A DNA stretch of 64,000 nucleotides from Sphingomonas sp. BGYR3. Its GTDB lineage: Bacteria > Pseudomonadota > Alphaproteobacteria > Sphingomonadales > Sphingomonadaceae. Below the pieces are notes generated by a model, which made no database searches, was not told the DNA's origin, and was given only the letters and a program-made list of their open reading frames with translations. The stretch covers positions 2,118,001 through 2,182,000 of the forward strand of contig NZ_JANZNT010000001.1 of NCBI RefSeq assembly GCF_025153455.1. Direction: 5' to 3'. Both the position numbers and the translations under genes were made by a program. Shown in pieces: positions 53,796 to 63,231 of the stretch; positions within the stretch are counted from its first letter, which is position 1, and every line of letters begins with the position of its first letter.

Positions 53796-55771
53796 CAGAA
53801 GCGGGTCCGGATGCCGCCGAACAGGGCGCGCCGCTCGACGGGCTGATAGATCGCCGATCCGGTGTTTGCCAGCACGACCGCGCTGATATCGCCGATCGCG
53901 CGCTTGTTCGTCAGGTTGCGGGCATCGAGGAACACGTCGACGCCGCGCGTCACGCTGGCCCCCGCTGTCACGCCCAGCAGGGCATAATCGGGCGCGCGGG
54001 TGGTGTTGCGATAATCGGCGAACGCGCCCCTTGGCACCCATTCGACATTGGGCGCGACGTGCAGCGAATCGGTTCCGATCCGCACCTCTGCGCGCAGCAT
54101 ATGGACCGGCACGACGGGCAGGCGGTTGTCGCCATATTGGCGGTCGCCATCAAAGCGGAAATCCGACCATAAATAGGTACCGCGCAGGCGCAGCCAGTCG
54201 CTGGGCGCGACCGTCAGCCCAGCCTCGACCCCCTGATGCAGCGTCCGATCGGCGTTGAAGGTGCTGGCCGGGATGCTTTGATCCACCGTGAATTGCAGCA
54301 GTTCGCCGGTCAGGTCGGCGCGGTAATAGCTGACGTCCCATTCCAGGCCGTTCAGAGTGCCGCGGGTGCCCACTTCCTTCGTCCAGCCGCGCTGGGCATC
54401 CAGATTGACGAAGGTCGTGATCTGACCCAGTTCGCTGAAACCCGGCAATTCGGCCGACCGGCTGATGTTGCCGTAAAGCTGGATATCCTGGCCGATATCG
54501 AACAGGACGCCCAGCTTTGGGCTGACCTCGCTGAATTCGGCCCGGCCGAACTGGTTGGTGAAGCCGCGGCTGAACTTGATCTGCTGTTCGCGCCAGCCGT
54601 CCGTCCAGACGACCCCGGCGATCAGGCTGAGCGGATCGACAGGGCGGAAGCGCAGCTCGCCATAGACATTGCTGGTGCGTGCCCGCTGATCCGCCTGGAA
54701 TGTCGGCGCGCCGCGACGGCCATTGACGTTGACGTACCGCTTGGCGTCGGTGTTGCCGATCCGGAACTCACCGCCGACGGTCAGTTCGAACGGCCCACGC
54801 GCCCATTCCATGCGGGCATAGGCACCGCGGTCGAAACTGTCATTGTCGATCACTTCAAAGATGGGGTGATACAGCTGCTTGTCGTTCATGAAGATGCCGA
54901 CATTCAGCTCACCATCGGGCAGCGTCAGCGTGGTGCGGTTCTGGATGCGGATCGATGCGATGTCGCGGCGCTGGTCCCCGACGAAATTGCCGCGCGTCGG
55001 ATCCGTCAGCGCCACAGATCGGGTCAGCGCGCCGGGCAGCTGCTGGTAAATGGCATTGGCCGAACCATAGAAGCGGGTGGTCAGGCCGGGTGCGACCTCG
55101 ATCCCCGCATTGCCGTTGAACCGGACGGATCGCCGCCGGGCATGATCGCGGTCGCCGTCCGATGTGTCGCCGCTGACCCCGACCCAGAAATCGCCGGGGC
55201 CGGACGTGCCGCCAGCGGTCAGCAGCAGGCGCGCGGTATTGAAGCTGCCGCCATCGGCGCGGGCATAAACGCCCTCCGCCTCAGTGCCGCGCGGCGTGAT
55301 GCCGTTGACCGCGCCGCCCAGCGTGGATGCGCCATAGCGCAGCGCGTTCGATCCGCGAAACACCTGAAGGCTGGAAAAGAACACCGGGTCCAGTTCCTGG
55401 AAATCGCCGTTATCGTCGGCCAGGTTGATCGGCACGCCGTCCTGAAGCAGCGTCAGCCCGCGCATGTGAAAACCGCGCGAAATGCCCGATCCGCGGATGC
55501 TGATCCGCACTTCCTGGCCATAGCGCGGCTGAAGATAGACGCCGGGCGAGAAAGCCAGCGCATCGCGCAGCGAAATGACCGTCCGGTCGGCATAATCCTG
55601 ATAGCCGACGGTATCCGCGCCGCCGGGTGTGCGGGCGGTTTCGCGCTCGGCCTGATCGCGGGCCTCTGGTGCGGTGACGATGATGACCTGAGTGTCGGTA
55701 TTTTCGACCGCGACGGGATCTGTGGCGGGCGCGGCCAGCGCGGCCGCCAGCGCAAGGGTGGAGAAGGACAT
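53795..55771 (-). CDS. TonB-dependent receptor (siderophore/metal type)
   Basis: A 658-residue outer-membrane receptor. The signal peptide is short (MSFSTLALAAALAAPA). The plug domain has RDALAFSPGVYLQPRYGQEV, RISIRGSGISRGFHMRGL, VFRGSNALRYGASTLGGAVN, close to FecA-type receptors. The barrel ends in RRALFGGIRTRF with the C-terminal aromatic Phe. A PepSY protein follows and a DUF2946 protein gene lies upstream, suggesting iron-chelate or copper uptake. The metal cannot be decided here. Confidence 0.9.
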   Translation of the reverse strand: MSFSTLALAAALAAPATDPVAVENTDTQVIIVTAPEARDQAERETARTPGGADTVGYQDYADRTVISLRDALAFSPGVYLQPRYGQEVRISIRGSGISRGFHMRGLTLLQDGVPINLADDNGDFQELDPVFFSSLQVFRGSNALRYGASTLGGAVNGITPRGTEAEGVYARADGGSFNTARLLLTAGGTSGPGDFWVGVSGDTSDGDRDHARRRSVRFNGNAGIEVAPGLTTRFYGSANAIYQQLPGALTRSVALTDPTRGNFVGDQRRDIASIRIQNRTTLTLPDGELNVGIFMNDKQLYHPIFEVIDNDSFDRGAYARMEWARGPFELTVGGEFRIGNTDAKRYVNVNGRRGAPTFQADQRARTSNVYGELRFRPVDPLSLIAGVVWTDGWREQQIKFSRGFTNQFGRAEFSEVSPKLGVLFDIGQDIQLYGNISRSAELPGFSELGQITTFVNLDAQRGWTKEVGTRGTLNGLEWDVSYYRADLTGELLQFTVDQSIPASTFNADRTLHQGVEAGLTVAPSDWLRLRGTYLWSDFRFDGDRQYGDNRLPVVPVHMLRAEVRIGTDSLHVAPNVEWVPRGAFADYRNTTRAPDYALLGVTAGASVTRGVDVFLDARNLTNKRAIGDISAVVLANTGSAIYQPVERRALFGGIRTRF

Positions 55772-55900
55772 TGGGTGTTCCTGAACTGAAAAAGCCAGTG
55801 GCTTCGTTCATGCCGCGCCCGGGCGTGCCCGATGGTGCGGCATGGAAATCCGCCCTGCCGGATGCCGCCTGGCAGCACCCGAAGGACAAGCGATAAGGGC

Positions 55901-56347
55901 TCAGTTCAGGATGGGCGGTGCGTGGCTGGGCGGCAGGATGCGCGGACTTGCGGCAAGGCGCAGGACCGGAAGCGCGGCAAAGCCCAGGGCGATGATGAAA
56001 GCGATGGCCAGCGCAAGCTGAACCGGGTCAGTGCCTGGCAGCATCGGCTGGCCCAGTCCGGCAAAGGCGCAGGGCTTTTCCGCTGTCGTACCGTCCTGAT
56101 CCGAGGGATGCGGTTCGTCCATCGGGATGGTCACGGTCAGCGTCGATGGCCCCATGGCGTTACACACGCCGACGCTGAACGACAGCGCGCCCGGCGTGGC
56201 GGGCATGACCATGTACCCGGCAGGCACCAGCAGCTTTGCGCCAAGCACGGCCAGCATCAGCGCGAAAAGGACGCGCGGGCTGGACGAAACAAGGGCGCGG
56301 AGCGTTGCCACGTCCGCGCCCTTAAAGGCTTCGCCCCGGCTTGTCAT
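55901..56347 (-). CDS. DUF2946-type small membrane-associated protein
   Basis: A 148-residue protein with two hydrophobic segments: an N-terminal anchor (VLFALMLAVLGAKLLVPAGY with MVMPATPG) and a C-terminal one (ALAIAFIIALGFAALPVLR). The central part has cysteines (VCNAM, PCAFAGLG). This resembles the DUF2946 proteins commonly found beside TonB copper or iron receptors. It is co-directional with the receptor (129-base gap). Function is unknown. Confidence 0.72.
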   Translation of the reverse strand: MTSRGEAFKGADVATLRALVSSSPRVLFALMLAVLGAKLLVPAGYMVMPATPGALSFSVGVCNAMGPSTLTVTIPMDEPHPSDQDGTTAEKPCAFAGLGQPMLPGTDPVQLALAIAFIIALGFAALPVLRLAASPRILPPSHAPPILN

Positions 56348-56367
56348 CGGGGCGAATTGTCCACCCC

Positions 56368-58536
56368 TCAGGCGCCGCCGCCCGCCAGTGCCGCCAGCAG
56401 CAGCAGGGCGACGATATTGGTGATCTTGATCATCGGATTGACCGCCGGGCCTGCCGTATCCTTGTACGGATCGCCCACCGTGTCGCCGGTCACCGCTGCC
56501 TTGTGCGCTTCGGAACCCTTGCCGCCATAATGGCCGTCCTCGATATATTTCTTGGCATTGTCCCATGCCCCGCCGCCGCTGGTCATCGATATCGCGACGA
56601 ACAGGCCGGACACGATGACGCCCAGCAGCATCGCGCCCAGCGAGGCAAAGCCATTGGCCTGTCCGGCGACGGCGGTAATGATGAAATAGACCGCGATCGG
56701 GGACAGGACGGGCAGCAGCGACGGGACGATCATCTCCTTGATTGCCGCGCGCGTCACGATATCGACCGTGCGGGCATAATTGGGCCGGCTGGTCCCCGCC
56801 ATGATGCCTGGGTCCCTGGCGAACTGATCCCGCACATCCTCGACCACGCTGCCTGCCGCGCGGCCCACCGCCGTCATGCCGAACGCCCCGAACAGATAGG
56901 GCAGCAGCGCGCCGAGCAGCAGCCCGACGATGACATACGGGTTGGACAGGCTGAAATCGACCTCGACACCGCTGAAGTATCGTTTCAGATCCTCGGTATA
57001 GGCACCGAACAGCACCAGCGCGGCAAGCGCGGCGGAGCCGATGGCATAGCCCTTGGTCACCGCCTTGGTCGTGTTGCCGACCGCGTCCAGCGCGTCGGTT
57101 CTTTCCCGAACGCTGTCGTCGAGGCCGGCCATTTCGGCAATGCCGCCGGCATTGTCGGTGACGGGGCCATAGGCATCGAGCGCGACGACCATGCCGGCCA
57201 GCGCCAGCAGCGAGGTGGCGGCAAAGGCGACGCCGATGATCCCGGCCAGCTGATAGGTGGCGATGACTGCCACCACGATGACGAGCGTCGGCAACGCGGT
57301 CGATTCAAGGCTGATCGCCAGCCCCTGAATGACGTTGGTGCCATGGCCGGTCTGGCTGGCATGGGCGATGGATTTGACCGGGCGGAAATTGGTCCCGGTA
57401 TAATATTCGGTGATCCAGACGAGCAGGCCGGTGACGGCCAGCCCGATCATCATGCACCAGAACAGGTCCCATCCGGTGAAGCTGGCGCCCGCATCCGCGA
57501 CGCTGGTGCCCAGCGGTTCGGACGACAGCGTGTCGCTGGCCGCATCCAGGAACCCGGCGCTGCCGATCGTGGCGCTAAGGTCGCCCAGCGCATAGCTGGT
57601 GATCCACCAGATCGCCGGGACGGCCAGGATCGCGGTGGTCCAGAACCCCTTGTACAGCGCGCCCATGATGTTGGTGCCGCCACCCAGCCGGACGGCATAG
57701 GTGCCGATGATCGAGGTGATGATGCACACCCCGCCCACGCCGAGCGGCAGGCTCATCAGCGCCGTCAGCTCTGCATCGCTGCCGGTGACCAGCAGCGCGA
57801 TCGACACCATGGTCAGGCCAAGGGTGACGACATAGGTTTCGAACAGATCGGCCGCCATGCCGGCGCAGTCGCCGACATTGTCGCCCACATTGTCCGCGAT
57901 GACGGCGGGGTTGCGGGGATCGTCCTCCGGGATGCCCGCCTCCACCTTGCCGACCAGATCGGCGCCGACATCGGCGGCCTTGGTAAAGATGCCGCCGCCC
58001 AGCCGGGCGAAGATCGAGATGAGCGATGCGCCAAAGGCGAGCGCGGTCAGCGCCTCGATGATCTCGCGGTCATTGGGCGCATGGCCGCCGGGGCCGGTCA
58101 GATACCAGAAGATGCCAGTTATCGACAGCAGCCCCAGCCCCGCGACCAGCATCCCCGTAATCGCGCCGGAGCGGAAGGCGAGTGTCAACCCGCCCTGAAG
58201 GCTGCTGCGCGCCGCCTCTGCCGTGCGGACATTGGCGCGGACCGAGATGTTCATGCCGACATAGCCCGCCACGCCCGACAGGACCGCGCCGATGACAAAG
58301 CCGATGGCGGAAAGCGGCCCGAGAGCCGGAACAAGGATCACCGCGACGATCACGCCGACGATGGCAATGGTTCGATATTGCCGGCCCAGATAAGCCTGTG
58401 CCCCCTCCTGAATGGCGGCGGCGATATCGCGCATCTTTTCGTTGCCCGCCGATGCCCTGAGCACCTGCTGGCTGGTCAAAACCCCATAGAGTACGGCAAT
58501 GACGCCGCACGTCAGGGCAATCGTCACGATTGTCAT
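56368..58536 (-). CDS. hppA: Proton-translocating membrane pyrophosphatase, K+-independent type
   Basis: Couples hydrolysis of pyrophosphate to proton export across the membrane. The 722 residues and about 16 helices are normal. Catalytic motifs are [20 protein letters not shown] and [20 protein letters not shown], with the second acid-rich region in [20 protein letters not shown]. Lys instead of Ala in [18 protein letters not shown] marks the K+-independent class. GGAAGG lies 6 bases before ATG 58536, so I prefer it to the ATG at 58542. Confidence 0.96.
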   Translation of the reverse strand: MTIVTIALTCGVIAVLYGVLTSQQVLRASAGNEKMRDIAAAIQEGAQAYLGRQYRTIAIVGVIVAVILVPALGPLSAIGFVIGAVLSGVAGYVGMNISVRANVRTAEAARSSLQGGLTLAFRSGAITGMLVAGLGLLSITGIFWYLTGPGGHAPNDREIIEALTALAFGASLISIFARLGGGIFTKAADVGADLVGKVEAGIPEDDPRNPAVIADNVGDNVGDCAGMAADLFETYVVTLGLTMVSIALLVTGSDAELTALMSLPLGVGGVCIITSIIGTYAVRLGGGTNIMGALYKGFWTTAILAVPAIWWITSYALGDLSATIGSAGFLDAASDTLSSEPLGTSVADAGASFTGWDLFWCMMIGLAVTGLLVWITEYYTGTNFRPVKSIAHASQTGHGTNVIQGLAISLESTALPTLVIVVAVIATYQLAGIIGVAFAATSLLALAGMVVALDAYGPVTDNAGGIAEMAGLDDSVRERTDALDAVGNTTKAVTKGYAIGSAALAALVLFGAYTEDLKRYFSGVEVDFSLSNPYVIVGLLLGALLPYLFGAFGMTAVGRAAGSVVEDVRDQFARDPGIMAGTSRPNYARTVDIVTRAAIKEMIVPSLLPVLSPIAVYFIITAVAGQANGFASLGAMLLGVIVSGLFVAISMTSGGGAWDNAKKYIEDGHYGGKGSEAHKAAVTGDTVGDPYKDTAGPAVNPMIKITNIVALLLLAALAGGGA

Positions 58537-58649
58537 TGGCATCCTTCCCCTGCTGTCCGGCCTGCCGGACTCTGTCGGTCCGTGCAGGGCCAGGAAGGGA
58601 AAAGGTATAGGCCGACGTCAGTGGCGCGCAAGCTGGGGTTTTTGGGGGG

Positions 58650-59048
58650 TTATTCCGCCGCAGGGACGGTGTCGTACACGACGACCTTGCGCCACAGCGC
58701 GGCATTGTCCTTCACGAACTGAAGATGGACCGGATCGACCTGATAGGCGTCCTGATCCGCGGCGCTGGCAAAGCTGACGGTCCAGCTGACCTGATAGCTG
58801 TTGTCGACGACGTCGCGCGGCGTGCCGGCGGGCTGGCCGATCTGCCAGCTCTTGATCGTGGCGATGCCCGTCATCTTGCGCAGACCGGCGACCAGCTTTG
58901 CCTTGTCCTCGGCACTGTCGGGATTGTTCAGCCAGAAATAGACATGATGGATGAACGGCGCCTGCGCCGGTGCGTCCGCCGATGCTGCGGCGGGAAACAG
59001 GGTGGCAGCAGCCAGGGCGGCGACGCCGGGCAGGGGGGATTTGGCCAT
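58650..59048 (-). CDS. Secreted Dabb-domain (stress-responsive A/B barrel) protein
   Basis: A 132-residue protein with a signal-peptide-like N-terminus (MAKSPLPGVAALAAATLFP with AAASA) and one Dabb domain: FIHHVYFWLNNPDSAEDKAK, YQVSWTVSFASAADQDAYQV, and DPVHLQFVKDNAALWRKVVV. The Dabb fold is a dimeric alpha/beta barrel. Function is unknown. GGAG lies 5-6 bases before ATG 59048, so the ATG at 59063 is less likely. Confidence 0.85.
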   Translation of the reverse strand: MAKSPLPGVAALAAATLFPAAASADAPAQAPFIHHVYFWLNNPDSAEDKAKLVAGLRKMTGIATIKSWQIGQPAGTPRDVVDNSYQVSWTVSFASAADQDAYQVDPVHLQFVKDNAALWRKVVVYDTVPAAE

Positions 59049-59139
59049 GAAACGCTCCATCATTCGGATGTGAGCGCTTGCATAGCATCCCCCCTGTCCC
59101 GATAGCCAGCGCCGTCACCGGCGCCGGCCGTCTGCTGGA

Positions 59140-60495
59140 TCAGCCCTGGGCGCGCTGCGGACGGCCGCCGCCGCCGCCACGACGGCGATTGCCGCCGGGG
59201 CGACCGCCGCGATTGTCCCCGGCAGGCTTTGAACCCGCCGGCCGCGCGGCGTGGGTCGCGCGCGGACGGCGCGGCCCCTGTTCCTGGCGCGGACGCATGG
59301 GGCGATCGGGGCGTTCCGCCGGAACCGGCCCGACGCGGCTCGACTTGATCCGCTCCACCTCGGCCATGAAATTGGCGGGCAGCGGTACGATTTCGATCTT
59401 CTGACGGGTCAGCTTCTCGATACCGCGCAGATACGCCTTTTCATCATCCGCGACGAAGCTGAACGCCACGCCGTCCGCCCCGGCACGCGCGGTGCGCCCG
59501 ATGCGGTGGACATATTGTTCGGCCACGTTGGGCAGTTCGAAATTGATGACATGGCTGACCCCGGACACGTCGATGCCGCGCGCCGCGATATCGGTGGCGA
59601 TCAGGATCTTGACCCGGCCGGCGCGGAAATCGGCCAGCGCCTTTTCCCGCTGCGGCTGGCTCTTGTTGCCATGGATGGCGTGCGAAACGATGCCGTTCGA
59701 TGCCAGCAGCTTCACGACGCGGTCGGCGCCATGCTTGGTGCGGGTGAACACCAGCGCGCGATCAATCTCGTTCTTCTGAAAGAACAGGGTGAGCAGTGCC
59801 TGCTTTTCCTGCTGATTGACGAAGGTGACGAACTGTTCGACGCGCTCGGCGGTAGAGGCGACGGGCGTCACCTGAACCGTGACCGGATCGGTCAGGAAGC
59901 CGTCGGCCAACGCCTTGATCTCCTTCGGCATGGTGGCCGAAAAGAACAGCGACTGGCGATCGACCGGCAGCATCTTGATGATGCGCTTCAGCGTGTGGAT
60001 GAAGCCCAGGTCGAGCATCTGATCCGCCTCGTCCAGGACGAGGATTTCGAGATCGGCCAGGCTCATGCACCGCTGATCGATCAGGTCCATCAGGCGGCCC
60101 GGCGTTGCGACCAGGATGTCGACACCGGCCGCGGTATCGCGGCGGTTGCGGCCGATCGGCACGCCGCCGAACACGGTGGCAACGGTCAGCTTGGTATGCT
60201 TGGCATAGGCGCGGGCGCTGTCGGCGATCTGGCTGGCCAGTTCGCGGGTCGGCGCAAGGACCAGCATCCGGCAGCGCATCGGCTTGCGGCGGATATTCGC
60301 CTTAACCAGATTGTCGATCGACGGCAGCATGAAGGCCGCCGTCTTGCCGGTGCCGGTCTGTGCGATGCCGAGCAGGTCGTTGCCATCGAGCAGGGCCGGA
60401 ATGGCCTGTTGCTGGATCGGGGTCGGGGTGTCGTAATTCTTCTGCGCAAGCGCGTCGAGAACGGACCGCGAAAGCCCGAGCGATTGAAATGTCAT
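59140..60495 (-). CDS. DEAD-box RNA helicase, RhlE-like
   Basis: A 451-residue ATP-dependent RNA helicase. In order it has the Q-motif YDTPTPIQQQAIP, motif I AQTGTGKT, PTRELA, TPGR, DEAD, SAT, FTRTKHGA, IATDIAARGID and HRIGRTARAG. The tail (about 385-451) is Arg/Gly/Pro-rich with GGG repeats, likely an RNA-binding extension as in RhlE or cold-shock helicases. The start at MTFQSLGLSRS matches the family. A longer reading from 60534 is not supported. Confidence 0.95.
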   Translation of the reverse strand: MTFQSLGLSRSVLDALAQKNYDTPTPIQQQAIPALLDGNDLLGIAQTGTGKTAAFMLPSIDNLVKANIRRKPMRCRMLVLAPTRELASQIADSARAYAKHTKLTVATVFGGVPIGRNRRDTAAGVDILVATPGRLMDLIDQRCMSLADLEILVLDEADQMLDLGFIHTLKRIIKMLPVDRQSLFFSATMPKEIKALADGFLTDPVTVQVTPVASTAERVEQFVTFVNQQEKQALLTLFFQKNEIDRALVFTRTKHGADRVVKLLASNGIVSHAIHGNKSQPQREKALADFRAGRVKILIATDIAARGIDVSGVSHVINFELPNVAEQYVHRIGRTARAGADGVAFSFVADDEKAYLRGIEKLTRQKIEIVPLPANFMAEVERIKSSRVGPVPAERPDRPMRPRQEQGPRRPRATHAARPAGSKPAGDNRGGRPGGNRRRGGGGGRPQRAQG

Positions 60496-60699
60496 GGGAA
60501 TCCTTGAATAATCGGCTTCTTCACCCGGATGCAAAAGGACGCACGCGGAGCGAAGGGCTGGGTGTCAACAACGTGACAACCCGCGTGATATGGGAAGCCG
60601 GTGAACAGTGCGGTGGAGCCTGGATGGTTTGATGCCACCCGATCACGCTGCAAAAAGTCCGCGCTGCGCACGAGGACATGGCAGCAAAACCGCCTGAAG

Positions 60700-61962
60700 T
60701 CAATTGGACGGTGCGACGTCTATGGCGACAGTCAGACGCTCACCCGACGGAAACGGTCGCGTTCCATGATAAAGAAAGCTTGGAAACAGGATCAGCGTGC
60801 CCGGTTCCGGCTTGACGGTCGCGATCGGCCCGAGGGCAAGATCAATGCCGGCGGGTGGTCGGCCAAGCTCCAGCCAGCCCTCCTGCTGCTTGTCACATTG
60901 GGGTTGCGGGACGGCGACATGAAGCGCTGAACTCAAGATACCGTGGTTGTGAAGGTGGCTGACATGGTAGCCGCCGTCCGTGAGCCGGATCGACCAGCTG
61001 GCCGCAATCTTCCATGGACGGTTGCGATGGCGCAGGATCGGATGCGATGGATCGGCGGGGCGCAAATTGCGCCTGAAATCGTCGAGACCCGATGTCATAT
61101 CGCGGAAAAGGTCGCCGATTTCCTGTTCGCCCCGGTCGGCAAGCGAGCCGCGGGTCTGCGTCCCTGATCGGACGCTCTGGCCGATCGGCGGCAGGGCGTT
61201 GCGATGGATCGCTCGTAACACCATGCCGAGCCGGTCCAGCTCGCGATGATCCGTCAGGATCGACACTCGGCGGATCATGGTTTCGGGATCGAGCAGCCAG
61301 CGATGCCGCGCATCGCCCGTAGCCCGCCAGACCAATTCAGTCAGCGCCCAAGCTGCCGGATCGCCATCGATGACTTCACGGGCACGCGCCAGCCAGAAAT
61401 CCGCATGTTCGGGATGGCCCAGACGAAGGGCGTGACGGCCCCGATCGACCCACGATTCCGGCATGTCGGGCGGAATGCTGGCTAGCAGGGCGCCGGCCCG
61501 TTCCGACTGCCCTTCGGTTCCGGCATGCCGAGCCTCGATCAAGCGCAGGGCAGGTGCGTCGCCCCCTTCGCGGCGAAGCCTGGCCGCGATGTCGGCAGCT
61601 CTGCCGGACTGACCCGTGCCTGCAAGCAGGCTCATCAGGCGCACCCAGAGCGCGCCATGTCGGGGTAGACGGATCAGTGCACCCTCGATCTTGTCGAGCC
61701 AGCCATGCCGGTCGCCCATTGCCCATGCGAGTTCGGCGCGCGCTACATGCCCGTCGATCCAGTCGGGCGCCAGTTCCAGCATGGCATCCAGCCGGGCGAG
61801 GGGACCCGGCCGGCGCGATTGAACGGCAAGGACAGCATCGGCGATCAGGATTGCGCCGTCATGCGGATCACTGAGCACCGCATCGCGCAGTAGGGTCGCC
61901 GCAGCGGGATCGCCGCGGCGATAGGCGGTCAGCGCTGCGGCTTTGATGTCCGGTCCTGTCAT
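60700..61962 (-). CDS. TPR-like protein with putative 2OG-Fe(II) oxygenase domain
   Basis: A 420-residue protein. The N-terminal two-thirds has TPR-like helical repeats (HVARAELAWAMGDRHGW; SWVDRGRHALRLGHPEHADF). The C-terminal part fits the putative 2OG-Fe(II) oxygenase family PF13759: SWSIRLTDGGYHVSHLHNHG, then GTLILFPSFLYHGTRPFPSG and RLTVAIDV, offering a His-x-His and a distal His and Arg for iron and 2-oxoglutarate. The substrate is unknown. ATG 61962 begins MTGPDIKAAALTAYRRGD. A longer frame from 62283 overlaps rpoZ and is rejected. Confidence 0.82.
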   Translation of the reverse strand: MTGPDIKAAALTAYRRGDPAAATLLRDAVLSDPHDGAILIADAVLAVQSRRPGPLARLDAMLELAPDWIDGHVARAELAWAMGDRHGWLDKIEGALIRLPRHGALWVRLMSLLAGTGQSGRAADIAARLRREGGDAPALRLIEARHAGTEGQSERAGALLASIPPDMPESWVDRGRHALRLGHPEHADFWLARAREVIDGDPAAWALTELVWRATGDARHRWLLDPETMIRRVSILTDHRELDRLGMVLRAIHRNALPPIGQSVRSGTQTRGSLADRGEQEIGDLFRDMTSGLDDFRRNLRPADPSHPILRHRNRPWKIAASWSIRLTDGGYHVSHLHNHGILSSALHVAVPQPQCDKQQEGWLELGRPPAGIDLALGPIATVKPEPGTLILFPSFLYHGTRPFPSGERLTVAIDVAPSN

Positions 61963-62025
61963 GGCTGTCCAAAGAAGGCCCGAACCTGGCGCAGGGCAAG
62001 AGCCGTTAGTTCGAATCCGCAAACA

Positions 62026-62055
62026 TTGACTTTTTCGGTCATGCACACCTATACC
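62026..62055 (+). promoter_or_regulatory. Sigma-70-type promoter of rpoZ
   Basis: TTGACT at 62026-62031 and TATACC at 62050-62055 with an 18-base spacer, followed by a ribosome site (AGGAAG) 7 bases before ATG 62098. This is the clearest housekeeping promoter in the window. Confidence 0.6.
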
Positions 62056-62097
62056 GTGACATCTCCAAGACATCAGTCGCATTAAAGGAAGCGTTGA

Positions 62098-62442
62098 ATG
62101 GCGCGCGTTACCGTCGAAGATTGCGTCGACAAGGTTCCGAACCGGTTCGATCTGGTGCTGCTGGCCGCTCAGCGCGCCCGCCAGATTTCGGGCGGTGCGG
62201 AGCTGACCCTGGATCGCGACCGCGATAAAAACCCGGTCGTTGCCCTGCGTGAAATTGCCGAGGAGACGGTGCGTCCGGATCATCTGGAAGATGCACTGGT
62301 CGGTTCGCTGCAGCGCGTGCAGATCGACGATGAGGAAGCGCCGGACGAAATCGGCAACCTGGCCAGCACGGCAGAGGCGCTGCGCCTGACCGCCGCTGCC
62401 CCGGCGCGCAACCAGAATGTCGGCGGCGATTACGACGGCTGA
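62098..62442 (+). CDS. rpoZ: RNA polymerase omega subunit
   Basis: Small subunit that helps assemble RNA polymerase and, in many bacteria, forms part of the ppGpp site. The 114 residues start [20 protein letters not shown] with the conserved [11 protein letters not shown], then [14 protein letters not shown]. It ends in a variable Ala-rich tail. A strong terminator follows 30 bases after the stop. It is monocistronic here. Confidence 0.96.
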   Translation: MARVTVEDCVDKVPNRFDLVLLAAQRARQISGGAELTLDRDRDKNPVVALREIAEETVRPDHLEDALVGSLQRVQIDDEEAPDEIGNLASTAEALRLTAAAPARNQNVGGDYDG

Positions 62443-62472
62443 TTGCCGTCCTTCGGATCGAGACGCGAAGAA

Positions 62473-62496
62473 CCCCCGCCCCGGCGGGGGTTTTTT
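62473..62496 (+). terminator. Rho-independent terminator after rpoZ
   Basis: CCCCCG/CGGGGG stem (62473-62478 with 62485-62490) with a 6-base loop, followed by six T residues at 62491-62496. It is the strongest terminator in the window. Confidence 0.93.
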
Positions 62497-62535
62497 GTTG
62501 GCCGGGCGGCGCGGGGGCTCGGTCGCGTGGCGGCG

Positions 62536-63231
62536 TCAGTCCTCCGCCGGACCGTCCCCGGCTTCTGTCCGGCCCTTGAACCCCTGTGCCACCAGATACC
62601 ATTCGACCGACCCCTTGCGGCTGGCCGGGGGCTTGGCGTGTTTCACCGTGGCGAAATTGCGCTTCATTTCGGCAACCAGCGACGAATCGGCGCCGCCCGC
62701 AAACACCTTGGCAATGAACGCGCCGCCCGGTTCCAGCGTGCGGATCGCGAAATCGGCCGCCGCCTCGACCAGCGCCATAGTGCGCAGCGCATCCGTCTGC
62801 GGATGGCCGACGGTGTTCGCCGCCATGTCGGACACGATCAGATCGGGCGCGCCGCCCAGCGATTCGACCAGCCGGTCGGGCGCGGCATCGTCCATGAAAT
62901 CCATCTGCAGGATGACCGCGCCGTCGATCGGATCGACGGGCAGCAAGTCGATGCCGACCACGGCGGCCTTTGGCAGGCGTCGGCGCACGACCTGAGTCCA
63001 GCCGCCCGGCGCGATGCCAAGGTCGACGACGCGGCGCGCGCCCTTCAGGAAATCGAACTTTTCATCCAGCTCGATCAGCTTGTAGGCGGCGCGGCTGCGA
63101 TAGCCCTCTGCCTTGGCGCGGCGCACATACGGGTCGTTGAGCTGCCGTTCCAGCCAGCGCGTCGACTGGGCCGACCGCCCGCGCGCGGTGCGGACCCGCT
63201 GATGACCGCCCCGTGATCCCCCGCGGCTCAT
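62536..63231 (-). CDS. rlmE: 23S rRNA 2'-O-ribose methyltransferase RlmE (RrmJ/FtsJ)
   Basis: SAM-dependent enzyme methylating U2552 of 23S rRNA. The 231 residues begin with a basic Arg/Gly-rich tail ([19 protein letters not shown]). The core has [20 protein letters not shown] (catalytic Lys), [15 protein letters not shown] (SAM motif), and [17 protein letters not shown] (catalytic Asp). The C-terminus has [15 protein letters not shown] 63231 overlaps the stop of the Ppx/GppA gene (ATGA), which fixes the start. Confidence 0.95.
   Translation of the reverse strand: MSRGGSRGGHQRVRTARGRSAQSTRWLERQLNDPYVRRAKAEGYRSRAAYKLIELDEKFDFLKGARRVVDLGIAPGGWTQVVRRRLPKAAVVGIDLLPVDPIDGAVILQMDFMDDAAPDRLVESLGGAPDLIVSDMAANTVGHPQTDALRTMALVEAAADFAIRTLEPGGAFIAKVFAGGADSSLVAEMKRNFATVKHAKPPASRKGSVEWYLVAQGFKGRTEAGDGPAED

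Noticed and set aside
61963..62283. N-terminal extension of the TPR/oxygenase protein upstream of 61962
   Set aside because: The extra 107 residues run antisense through the rpoZ promoter and the start of rpoZ and have no domain-like sequence. The codon at 61962 fits better.
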